From contig JADJQY010000039.1 in assembly GCA_016712505.1 (NCBI GenBank), positions 1 to 51,194 of the forward strand: a stretch of 51,194 nt of DNA. The letters are read 5' to 3'. The translations under genes were made by a program, and so were the position numbers. Source of the stretch: Candidatus Eiseniibacteriota bacterium (GTDB lineage Bacteria; Eisenbacteria; RBG-16-71-46; CAIMUX01). Positions 17,403-25,301 of this stretch are shown piece by piece; position 1 is the stretch's first letter; the number at the start of each line of letters is the position of its first letter. Below the pieces are notes generated by a model. That model made no database searches and was not told the origin of the DNA. It saw only the letters and a list, made by a program, of their open reading frames with translations.

Positions 17403-20400
17403 TGGCGGCGAAGAGCGACCGATTCTTGGTGGTCGGCTCGAGCCCGCACCCTTGGGAGCGCGAGGCGATCGACTTCGCGTTCACGGCGCTCGAGGGGCGC
17501 GGGGATCCGTTTCAAGGGCGAGGGCTGGTCGAGCTGCTGGATCCGAGCGGCTCGCTCTACGAGATCGATCTGCTGGTGATCGGTTACTCGGCGATCTATG
17601 TGGTGGAGATCAAGAGCCGCCCGGGGACGATCGAGGGGGATCACGTGGAGTGGCTGTGGACGACGCCGGAGGGGCGACGGATCCACGTGGGGTCGCCGCT
17701 CGGGTTGACGAACCATAAGTGCAAGGTGCTGCGCTCCGCGCTCGAGCGGACGATGCGGGGGCGCGCGCCGTGGGTGCAGCCGCTGATCTTCCTGAGCGAC
17801 CCAGACGTGCAGATCCGGCTGACAGGGGCGAGCCGTACGGCGGTGGTCGGGCGCGCTGGTTTGCAGCGGGCGCTGGTGCACGGGGACTTTCCAGGCAACG
17901 AGCAGGTGAAGGGTCGCGAGCGGATCCCGACGCCGCTGATGCGTGAGGTGATCCAGGCGCTCTCGAAGCTGGGGATCCGGGCGCGGCGGGCGAAGCTGCA
18001 GGTGGGGGAGTACGAGCTGGGGGCGCACTTGGGGGACGGTCGTACGTACCAGGACTATGAGGCGACGCATGTGGCGCTGAAGGACATGCGGCGGCGGGCG
18101 CGGATCTATCGCGTGCCGGAGCATACGAGCAGCGAGCGGCAGGCGGCGTGCCGACGTCAGGCAGAGCGGGAGGTGCGGCTGCTGCAAGAGGTCGGGCAGC
18201 ACCCCAATATCCTGAGCGTGCACGCGTACCATGTGACCGGCGAGCAGGGGCCGACGATCCTGTTTGAGGAGTTCGCGGGCGGCGTGACGCTCGATCGCTT
18301 CGTCCGCCGCGATCTGGAGCTGTCGCTGGATGATCGGATCGAGCTGCTCCAGCAGGTGAGCCGCGCTGTCGCGCACTGTCACCGCAAGTCGATGATGCAC
18401 GGGGGGCTCGAGCCGGAGTCGGTGCTGGTGCGGCGCGGCGAGGGCGGGAAGGTGGAGGTGCGGCTCTTGAACTTCCAGCTCGGGGCGAGCGAGCTGGTCT
18501 CGCCGACGGTGCATCGGACCGAGCTGCTGAGCGCGCGAGCGTCGGTGTACCAGGCGCCGGAGCTGGCCGCGGACGCTTCGGCGCGGGGGCCACACTCGGA
18601 TGTGTTAGGGCTGGGGGCGCTGGCGTTCTTCCTGTTCACGGGGGAGGCGCCGGCGGCGAGCCTCGAGGCGCGGGACGCGGTGTTGGGGGCGGTGGGGGCG
18701 CTGGACCCCTGGATGATCCGCGCGGACGTGCCAGAGGCGGTGCGCGACGCGATCTTCGAGGCGACGAAGCGGATCCACCTCGATCGGATCGATGACGCGG
18801 ACGTGTGGATCGAGAGCTTGCTGGCCGATCTGACGGCTCCCGAGCGGGCGCTCGAGGAGACGGTCGAGCCGCTGCGGGCGGAGGAGCATGATCGGCTCGC
18901 GGGGGGCTTTACGGTGCGGGGCGTGCTGGGTCACGGCGCGTCGGCGCGGGTGCTCGAGGTCGAGCGTGATGGCCTGGTGTACGCGCTGAAGGTCAGCCTC
19001 GGGCCGGAGCATGACAGCCACCTGCGCGCGGAGGGGGAGCTGCTGCAGCGGCTGCGGCACGCGTCGATCGTCGTGTGGCGTGAGACGCGGGAGATCGGGG
19101 GGCGGGTGTGCTTGTTGCTCGGCCTCGCGGGCGAGCGGACGCTGCAGCGCCACTTGGTCGATGAGGGCCCGTTGGCGGTGGAAGAGGCGATCCGATACGG
19201 GGAGGATCTGTTTGACGCGCTGGACTACTTGGCGCGGGAGGGGGTGCTGCACCGCGATATCAAGCCGGGGAACCTGGGGATCGGGGCGCTGCAGAAGAAG
19301 GCGCGGCGGCTGACGATCTTCGACTTCTCGTTGGTGGAGGTGCCGCTCTCGGATCTGAAGGTGGGTACGGACGCGTACCGCGATCCGTTCTTGAGAGCGC
19401 GCGGGGCGTGGGATCACGCGGCGGATCGCTGGAGCGCTGCGATCACGCTGCACGAGGCGTTGACGGGGGGACGGCCAGGGTGGGGCGCGCTGGGGCAGCC
19501 GCTGCCGGATCCGGCGCACAAGCTGGTGTTGGCGGCGGATCGCTTCGATCCCGACGCGCGCGGGCGGCTCATCGAGTTCTTCGAGCAGGCGCTGTCGCCG
19601 AGCGTGGAGGAGCGCTTCGCGTCCGCGAGGGAGATGCGGCAGGCGTGGGTCGCGGCGTTCGCGGCGCCGCGCTTCCACCCGATGCTCGGGGCGAACGGGA
19701 AGGCGGTGGAGGGGGCGGAGGTCAGTGACGCGGCGCCAGAGCTGCGTCCTCGCGATCTGGCGCGGGTGACCCCTGAGACGCTGCTGGGCGATCTGCCGCT
19801 GTCGCCGCGGGCGCGGCACACGCTGGAGCGCGCTGGGATCTCGAGGATGTCCGAGCTGCTGGCGCTGCCGAATAATCGGCTGTCGGCGATCCGAGGGGTG
19901 GGGCGGAAGGTGGCGCTCGAGATCTTCCGCTTCCGGGACGGGTGGCGCGAGCTTCACCGCGAGGCGGCGGGGCGCGAGGAGGAGGGTGAGGCGTTCATCC
20001 CGCTGCTGCGCGGCGGTGATCTTTATGTGGTCGGGGCTGGGCTGCCGGGGGAGTTCGTGCCGGTGCTGGGCGACGCTGGCTTTGAGACGCTTCAGTCGGT
20101 GGCGAGCGCGCCGCGGGTGCAGATCGAGCGGCTGATGCGGCGCGCGGGGCTCGATCCGCGGGTGCTGCGGGCGACGATCGAGGCGCGTGGCGCAGGCGCG
20201 GCGGCGACGGCGATGCCGAGCCTGGACGGGTGGATCGAGCTCTTCCTCGGGCCCGGCGCGAGCAAGGGATCGAGCAAGGGGAAGAAGGACCGGGGGCTCT
20301 GCTTGCTGCGCTGGGCCTTCGGGGCGGACGAGCCCTTCGCAGATCGCGGTGAGATCCGGGCGCGCGACGTGGCCGCGCACGCGCAGGTGACACCCCAGCG

Positions 20401-21799
20401 GGTCTACCAGGCGATCGTCCAGGCGGCGGGCGAGTGGCGGAAGCAGGCGGCGTTGCCGGGGCTGCTAGAGCTGGCGGGTGGGGTGTTGGAGGCGCTCGGC
20501 GGCGCGGCGCCGCTGGGGCGGATCGGTGAGGCGCTGGCTCGGCGGCTCGATCATGACGAGGCGAGCGAGGCGGCGCAGCTTCGCCGCTTGGGATCGGTGC
20601 TGTGGCGGATCCTCGCGCGTGTGGCTGTCTCTGAGGACAGCCAGGTGGCATCGGGGATCACGCTGGTGGAGATCGGCGGCGGCCCGTGGGTGGTCTGTAG
20701 CCGGCCGCATGAGGCGGCGGTGCGGGCGCTGGCGGCGAGCGCGGACGAGCTGGCCGAGCGGGTGCCGCTGGCGGCTTCGGGGGAGGTGGAGCTGACCTTG
20801 CGTCGGGCTGTGGAGGGGACGCCGTTGGCGTCGTATGAGCTGAGCCGTTTGGCGGATCTCGCGGCGGCGGCGAGCGAGCGGGCGGCGCGCTCGAGCCGTA
20901 ATGAGATCTATCCGCGAGGAATGGCGCCAGCGCGGGCGGTGGAGCTTTCGGCGCAGATCCTGACGAATAAGCTGAAGCCGGCGGAGGTGCAGGCGCGGAT
21001 CCGTGCGCGTTACCCGGAGGCCGCGCCGCTGCCGGAGGGGGAGGCCCTGCACGCGCTGCTGCGGCCGTTGGGGCTGCGCTGGGAGGAGAAGGAGGGGGGA
21101 GTGTATGTGCGGGCGCAGATGGACGCGCTGCCGTCGACGAGCGCGCTGCAGAGCAGCCGGGCGCCGACGGCGATGCCAGGGCAGCGGCTGGCCCGCGACG
21201 CGGATGCGAATGAGGCGCGCGACTTTGAGGATCAGCTCAAGGTGCTGCTGGTGCGCGGCGGGCTGCGGGTGCTGCAGTTGAACGCTGATCTGACGATTAA
21301 GGGGAGCCAGGCGCTGATCCGCTTCTTCCATGAGCGGCACCCGGACGGGCAGGTGGTGCATCTGGATCGGGCGCTCTTGGATCAGATGGAGGCGCTGCTG
21401 GTGGAGCGAGGGGGGGAGGCGTCGCTGCTGGCGGAGACCGACGCGCAGGGGCCCGAGGGCGAGTTTTGGGGGCACTTGACGGCGCTGGCGGCGGACGCGG
21501 CCGAGGGGCTGCTGGCGGCGCTGGTGCCAGCGAAGGCGCCGACGTTGCTGCTGCAGCCGGGCCTGTGCTCGCGCTACGGGCTGCGGACGTTTATCCGCGA
21601 CTTCGTCGAGCGGGCGAGCCGGCTCGATGGGGCGGCGGTGGTGCTGGTGGTGCCGTCCGTCGATGACGGGGGGGCGCCGACGATCTCAGGGCTGCGGCCC
21701 GAGGACGCGCTGCCGCTGCCAGGGCTGCTGCCAGGGCAGCGGGCGAAGGTGCCGGCCTCGTGGGTGCAAAACAAGCACCAGCGGGCGGCGGCGGGGTGA
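17402..21799 (+). CDS. pglW: PglW: BREX type 2 Ser/Thr kinase with NERD domain
   Basis: 1465 residues, intact. Residues 15-120 are a NERD nuclease-like domain with D56 (YEIDLLVIG) and E69-x-K71 (VVEIKS). A first kinase-like domain (about 204-480) has MHGGLEPES instead of HRDLKPEN at residue 333 and LNFQLG for DFG, so it is probably a pseudokinase. A second kinase domain (about 503-760) keeps ALKV, LHRDIKPGN (D619) and IFDFSLVEV (DFS at 641). Then come a helix-hairpin-helix segment like the RNA polymerase alpha C-terminus (about 798-845: LSAIRGVGRKVALEIF) and a long C-terminal region. In the Streptomyces Pgl system PglW is a kinase needed for phage-growth limitation; its targets here are unknown. 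First core gene of the locus. Confidence 0.93.
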   Translation: MAAKSDRFLVVGSSPHPWEREAIDFAFTALEGRGDPFQGRGLVELLDPSGSLYEIDLLVIGYSAIYVVEIKSRPGTIEGDHVEWLWTTPEGRRIHVGSPLGLTNHKCKVLRSALERTMRGRAPWVQPLIFLSDPDVQIRLTGASRTAVVGRAGLQRALVHGDFPGNEQVKGRERIPTPLMREVIQALSKLGIRARRAKLQVGEYELGAHLGDGRTYQDYEATHVALKDMRRRARIYRVPEHTSSERQAACRRQAEREVRLLQEVGQHPNILSVHAYHVTGEQGPTILFEEFAGGVTLDRFVRRDLELSLDDRIELLQQVSRAVAHCHRKSMMHGGLEPESVLVRRGEGGKVEVRLLNFQLGASELVSPTVHRTELLSARASVYQAPELAADASARGPHSDVLGLGALAFFLFTGEAPAASLEARDAVLGAVGALDPWMIRADVPEAVRDAIFEATKRIHLDRIDDADVWIESLLADLTAPERALEETVEPLRAEEHDRLAGGFTVRGVLGHGASARVLEVERDGLVYALKVSLGPEHDSHLRAEGELLQRLRHASIVVWRETREIGGRVCLLLGLAGERTLQRHLVDEGPLAVEEAIRYGEDLFDALDYLAREGVLHRDIKPGNLGIGALQKKARRLTIFDFSLVEVPLSDLKVGTDAYRDPFLRARGAWDHAADRWSAAITLHEALTGGRPGWGALGQPLPDPAHKLVLAADRFDPDARGRLIEFFEQALSPSVEERFASAREMRQAWVAAFAAPRFHPMLGANGKAVEGAEVSDAAPELRPRDLARVTPETLLGDLPLSPRARHTLERAGISRMSELLALPNNRLSAIRGVGRKVALEIFRFRDGWRELHREAAGREEEGEAFIPLLRGGDLYVVGAGLPGEFVPVLGDAGFETLQSVASAPRVQIERLMRRAGLDPRVLRATIEARGAGAAATAMPSLDGWIELFLGPGASKGSSKGKKDRGLCLLRWAFGADEPFADRGEIRARDVAAHAQVTPQRVYQAIVQAAGEWRKQAALPGLLELAGGVLEALGGAAPLGRIGEALARRLDHDEASEAAQLRRLGSVLWRILARVAVSEDSQVASGITLVEIGGGPWVVCSRPHEAAVRALAASADELAERVPLAASGEVELTLRRAVEGTPLASYELSRLADLAAAASERAARSSRNEIYPRGMAPARAVELSAQILTNKLKPAEVQARIRARYPEAAPLPEGEALHALLRPLGLRWEEKEGGVYVRAQMDALPSTSALQSSRAPTAMPGQRLARDADANEARDFEDQLKVLLVRGGLRVLQLNADLTIKGSQALIRFFHERHPDGQVVHLDRALLDQMEALLVERGGEASLLAETDAQGPEGEFWGHLTALAADAAEGLLAALVPAKAPTLLLQPGLCSRYGLRTFIRDFVERASRLDGAAVVLVVPSVDDGGAPTISGLRPEDALPLPGLLPGQRAKVPASWVQNKHQRAAAG

Positions 21800-21800
21800 G

Positions 21801-22796
21801 TCAGTCGCCGGGGAGGGGGAGGTGGTCGGCGAAGATGGCGACGATGGGGCGGCCTTGGGTGGCTTTGGTGGGGGGGTGGACGTGGACTCGGTTGGTGTGG
21901 CCTTCGAGCTTGTAGTGCCACTCGCAGTAGAGGGATTCGCCGGCGAGGGTGCGGGTGCGGGCTCGGCGTGATGCGGCGTGATCGCGGACGTTGTGCTTCT
22001 CGGGGGCGAGGTCGAGGCCCCAGCCGAGGAAGCGCTTCTCGATGAGGGCGTTGGTGACAGGGACGCGGGATGTGGCGGAAGGGACAGGTTCGGTGGGGGA
22101 GAGGCGGCCGGTGAGGTCGCCGAAGACCCAGGCGCCGTGGTCGTCGAAGACGGCGAGGAAGCGGAGGAGGTGGCCGCGGGCGCGGGCGAGGCCGCCGGAG
22201 AAGTCGCGGAGGCCGCGCCAGACGCCCTCGAGGAAGTAGGTGTTCGGGTAGGCGTGGGGGGCGAGGTCGGCGATGGCGGCTTCGTCGAGCTTGGCGCGGT
22301 CAACGAGGGCGCGGAAGTAGGCGCGGTGGGAGGCTTCGTCGGTGACGAAGTGGAGGAGGACGGCGCGCTCGCCGACCTGGACGGCGCAGGGGCCGGACCA
22401 GCGGCCAGGGAGGGGGAGGCAGGCGAGGGGTGAGTCGCCGTCGGCGTGGGCGTGGGCGTAGACGGCGGAGGGGGAGATGACGAGGGCGCCGGCGATCGTC
22501 GCTTCGAATTCGAGGTAGGGCTCTCTGTCGTCCCAGTAGTCGAGCCTGCTCAGGTGCGGGGTGAGGCGCTCTTTGACCTCGTGAGGGAGGGCGAGGGGGC
22601 CGTCGCCTTGCCAGAGGACCTCGGCGAGGGGGGCGCCGGCGATCTTCTGCTCGAGGAGCTCGCGGCTGGCGGTGACGCCTTCGCCGCGCTCGTCGGCGAC
22701 GTCGAGGCGATCGAGGAGGCGCTCGATCTGTTCGATGTAGGTGAGCCGGTCTTCGCCGTCCCAGGCCCAGCTCGACTCTTCGAGGATGAAGTGCAT
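21801..22796 (-). CDS. Unknown protein, third gene of the nested DUF262/ATPase operon
   Basis: 331 residues. The N-terminal 250 residues show helical and beta parts without a known domain. Residues about 291-309 hold a striking motif, CEWHYKLEGHTNRVHVHP, with four His and a Cys in alternating strand positions, followed by PIVAIFADHLPLPGD; this resembles a metal- or RNA-handling active site. It starts 7 bp after the ATPase stop and ends one base from the pglW stop (convergent). The order DUF262 / AAA ATPase / this gene suggests sensor, motor and effector of one defence module. Family not recognised with certainty. Confidence 0.7.
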   Translation of the reverse strand: MHFILEESSWAWDGEDRLTYIEQIERLLDRLDVADERGEGVTASRELLEQKIAGAPLAEVLWQGDGPLALPHEVKERLTPHLSRLDYWDDREPYLEFEATIAGALVISPSAVYAHAHADGDSPLACLPLPGRWSGPCAVQVGERAVLLHFVTDEASHRAYFRALVDRAKLDEAAIADLAPHAYPNTYFLEGVWRGLRDFSGGLARARGHLLRFLAVFDDHGAWVFGDLTGRLSPTEPVPSATSRVPVTNALIEKRFLGWGLDLAPEKHNVRDHAASRRARTRTLAGESLYCEWHYKLEGHTNRVHVHPPTKATQGRPIVAIFADHLPLPGD

Positions 22797-22803
22797 GGTG
22801 GTG

Positions 22804-23955
22804 CTATCGGGCGGGGCCGCGGCGGGCGCGGGTGAGGGCGGCGACGTCGAGCTGGTATTGGTCGAAGAAGCGGCGGGGCCACTGGCTCACGCCGCCGGCG
22901 GGGGTGAAGCGGAGGGCGGTGATCGAGGGCTCGGCTTCGCTCTCCATGTCGAAGAAGTGGGCGATCGCGCGGTCGGCGTCGAGGACGTTTTGCTCGCCGA
23001 TCGCGCGGCGGATCCCGTTGAGCACGTGATCGCTGTGGGTCTCGAGGATCACTTGGACGCCGCTCTGGGCGAGGCGGGCGAGGAAGGCGCCGATCTTGGA
23101 CTGGCCGGCGGGGTGGAGGTGGGCCTCGGGGTTCTCGACGATGAGGAGCGACTCCGCTCCTTCGGGGGCGAAGAGGCCGGCGAGGATGATCGGGAGGGCG
23201 TAGGAGACGCCAAAGCCCATGTTGGGGGCGCGCACCCAGTCGCCGCCGGGGGAGCGGAAGCGGAGGGCGGTGACGGTGGTGTTGGGGAAGGAGGCGGTCT
23301 CGAGCTCGACGGGGCGGACGATCTCGGAGAGCCAGGCCTCGACTTGGTACTTGAGGAAGGCGCTGCTCTCGTCTTGGTGATCGGGGTGACGGCGCGCGGG
23401 CGGGACCTTGGCCTTGAGGTCGTGGACGGCGAGGAGTTGGGCGCAGAATTCGCCTTGGACGCCGACGCCGAGATCTTCGGTGCGCAGGGCGCTGGCGCGG
23501 AGGATCTCGCGGGGGCCGAGGCGCTCGGCGCAGAGGTAGGTGAAGGCTCGGTTGGGGCCGGTGAGGGCGCAGGGGGGGCGGTCGGCGACGGGGGTGGAGC
23601 TGTTGGCCTTGATCGGCAGGTAGAGCAGGGCCTCCTGGCTGGCGTCGAAGGTGTAGTGGAGGGCGCCGGCGTCGGCGAGCTCGGCGTGGATGACGACTTC
23701 GGAGCGGTCGAGGGCGGTGTGGATGTTGAGTACGTCGCTGGCGGTGCCGAGCTCGAGGCCGTAGGGGCCGTTGAGCTGGACGGTGGTGGCGCCGGGGATG
23801 CTGGCTTCGCGGGCGAGGAGGAGGGCGTGGATCACCGAGGTCTTGCCGGCGCCGTTGGTGCCGGTGAGCACGGTGAGGGGGGCGAGGTCGAGGGTGAGCG
23901 CGGCGAAGCGCTTGAAGCCCTCGACGGTGAGCTGACGGAGGGCGCGGTCGTTCAT
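22804..23955 (-). CDS. AAA family ATPase (ABC/SMC-like, DUF3696 type)
   Basis: 383 residues. Walker A GTNGAGKT at residues 32-39 after FKRFAALTLDLAPLTVLT, the opening of OLD/RecF-like ATPases. The C-terminal half has MGFGVSYALPIILAGL (signature-like), LLIVENPEAHLHPAGQSKIG (Walker B plus D-loop) and VILETHSDHVLNGIRRAI (switch His). The body between is short, with no long coiled coil. ATPases of this form pair with nuclease or toxin partners in anti-phage systems. The ATG overlaps the DUF262 stop as ATGA and the next gene follows at 7 bp, so the three are co-translated. Confidence 0.88.
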   Translation of the reverse strand: MNDRALRQLTVEGFKRFAALTLDLAPLTVLTGTNGAGKTSVIHALLLAREASIPGATTVQLNGPYGLELGTASDVLNIHTALDRSEVVIHAELADAGALHYTFDASQEALLYLPIKANSSTPVADRPPCALTGPNRAFTYLCAERLGPREILRASALRTEDLGVGVQGEFCAQLLAVHDLKAKVPPARRHPDHQDESSAFLKYQVEAWLSEIVRPVELETASFPNTTVTALRFRSPGGDWVRAPNMGFGVSYALPIILAGLFAPEGAESLLIVENPEAHLHPAGQSKIGAFLARLAQSGVQVILETHSDHVLNGIRRAIGEQNVLDADRAIAHFFDMESEAEPSITALRFTPAGGVSQWPRRFFDQYQLDVAALTRARRGPAR

Positions 23956-25136
23956 CGGAGGGCCTCGGCGATGATCTCGCGGGCGGCGCCGAAGCGGAGC
24001 TTGACTTTGTTGTAGTCGCCGGTGCCTTGGGTGGTCGCGGAGTTGTACTTGTAGTCCTCCATGCGTTTGCGGGCGGCGGTGAGGATCGCGGCGGCGTGGG
24101 GGTGGAGGGTTTCGGGCGGGAAGTCGGCGAGCACGACGGCCCAGCTCTCGAAGAGGGCGCGGTTGATCGGGCCGCGGCGCTCGCTCCAGGTGGGGTACTT
24201 GCGGAAGGCGGCGGCGCCGAAGACGACCTTGGCGGAGCGCATGGCGCGGTCGAAGTCGGCGATCAGGCGATCGAGCGCGTCGTCGGCGATCTGGGGCTTG
24301 TCCGGGTGCGAGCCGTCGACTTGGCGGATGAAGTCGAGGAGGAAGGAGTCGAGGCTGCCGAAGGGGCGGTACTCCTCGAGGTCGCCGAGGTGGCGGAAGG
24401 CGCAGAAGCGGAGGGCGACCTCGCGGTCGGCCATGCGGCGCTCCTTTTTGAAGGCGTTGGCGGTGGCGAGGTGGAAGGAGGGGAGCTCGACGAGGCGCTT
24501 GAGGAGCGCGCGGGCGGGGGCGCGGCTCATGCAGTGGCGGATCTCTTGGGCGGTGAGCGGGGAGCCGCCGGTGTTGATCCGGCGGAAGACGTCGAACTTG
24601 ACGTCGTCGGGGGTCTGGGGCTCGATGACGTTGACGAAGATCTGGGTCTGCTGGAAGCGGCGCTTGAGGGCGACGTCGAGCTCGGAGAACTTCTTGTCGT
24701 TGAGGGTCTTGAGGTACTCGAGATCGCCGAGGCGCTCGTCCTTCTTGACGAATCGGTGGATGGTGGTGAGGCGCTGGACGCCGTCGACGACCTGCATGGC
24801 GCCTTGGTGATCTTGGTTGAAATAGAAGGCGGGCAGGGGGATCCCGAGGAGGATCGACTCGATGAGGCGGGAGCGCTGGAGGGGCGTCCAGACGAAGAGG
24901 CGCTGGAAGTCGGGGGCGAGGTCGATGTCGCCGTCGTCGATCATGTCGACGACTTGGCGGAGGGAGAAGGGCTTGGTGCTGATGCGGATCTTGGAGGGAT
25001 CCCAGGGCTTGGCGTCCGGCGAGGGCTCTTCGGCCTCGGTCAGCTCGACCTCGACGTCGGTGGGCTGGTTGTCGAAGAACTCCTCGCGGGGCTCCTCGTG
25101 GGCGGTGGTGCCCTCGGCTTCGGTGTCTGCGGCCAT
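23952..25136 (-). CDS. DUF262 (ParB-like fold) protein without an HNH domain
   Basis: 394 residues. After an acidic, disordered N-terminus (1-48), residues 50-210 are a DUF262 domain: LAPDFQRLFVWTPLQRSRLI, ESILLGIPLPAFYFN, and VVDGVQRLTTI at 116-126 (the usual DGQQR has Val for the first Gln). Relatives such as GmrS of the type IV restriction pair use this domain for nucleotide-dependent DNA handling. The C-terminal DUF1524/HNH domain of GmrSD fusions is absent; the tail is helical. First gene of the minus-strand three-gene operon, divergent from pglX with 165 bp between. The ATG at 25136 has no clear ribosome site. Confidence 0.88.
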   Translation of the reverse strand: MAADTEAEGTTAHEEPREEFFDNQPTDVEVELTEAEEPSPDAKPWDPSKIRISTKPFSLRQVVDMIDDGDIDLAPDFQRLFVWTPLQRSRLIESILLGIPLPAFYFNQDHQGAMQVVDGVQRLTTIHRFVKKDERLGDLEYLKTLNDKKFSELDVALKRRFQQTQIFVNVIEPQTPDDVKFDVFRRINTGGSPLTAQEIRHCMSRAPARALLKRLVELPSFHLATANAFKKERRMADREVALRFCAFRHLGDLEEYRPFGSLDSFLLDFIRQVDGSHPDKPQIADDALDRLIADFDRAMRSAKVVFGAAAFRKYPTWSERRGPINRALFESWAVVLADFPPETLHPHAAAILTAARKRMEDYKYNSATTQGTGDYNKVKLRFGAAREIIAEALR

Positions 25137-25301
25137 AGGGGGGCGCTTGTAACACGCGGAGGGGGCAGAGGGGGCGAAGATCTCGATGGATAGCCCGTTT
25201 TCGCGCGGGTGGAGGGCCGGCGGAGGCGGGTCTTGCGGGGGCGCGTGCGGTGGTATGGTGCGGCGGACGTCAGCAGGTCGCTGGCGGGTGCAAGGAGCAC
25301 G
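25137..25301. promoter_or_regulatory. Divergent promoter region between the DUF262 operon and pglX
   Basis: 165 bp between two divergent starts. It must hold the promoter of the minus-strand operon. Because pglW ends convergently 3.5 kb away, pglX probably needs its own promoter here as well. AAGGAG at 25292-25297 is the pglX ribosome site. No clear -35/-10 pair was picked out. Confidence 0.45.

Noticed and set aside
15286..17484. 732-codon minus-strand open frame
   Set aside because: Pro/Arg/Ser-rich shadow of the pglW operon and upstream lipoprotein; no domain and no ribosome site.
18605..20380. 591-codon minus-strand frame opposite pglW
   Set aside because: Arg/Leu/Pro-rich mirror frame; pglW kinase motifs occupy the plus strand.
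22741..24015. 424-codon plus-strand frame rich in Gly, Glu, Asp and Val
   Set aside because: Opposite the AAA ATPase with its Walker motifs; composition is that of a mirror frame.
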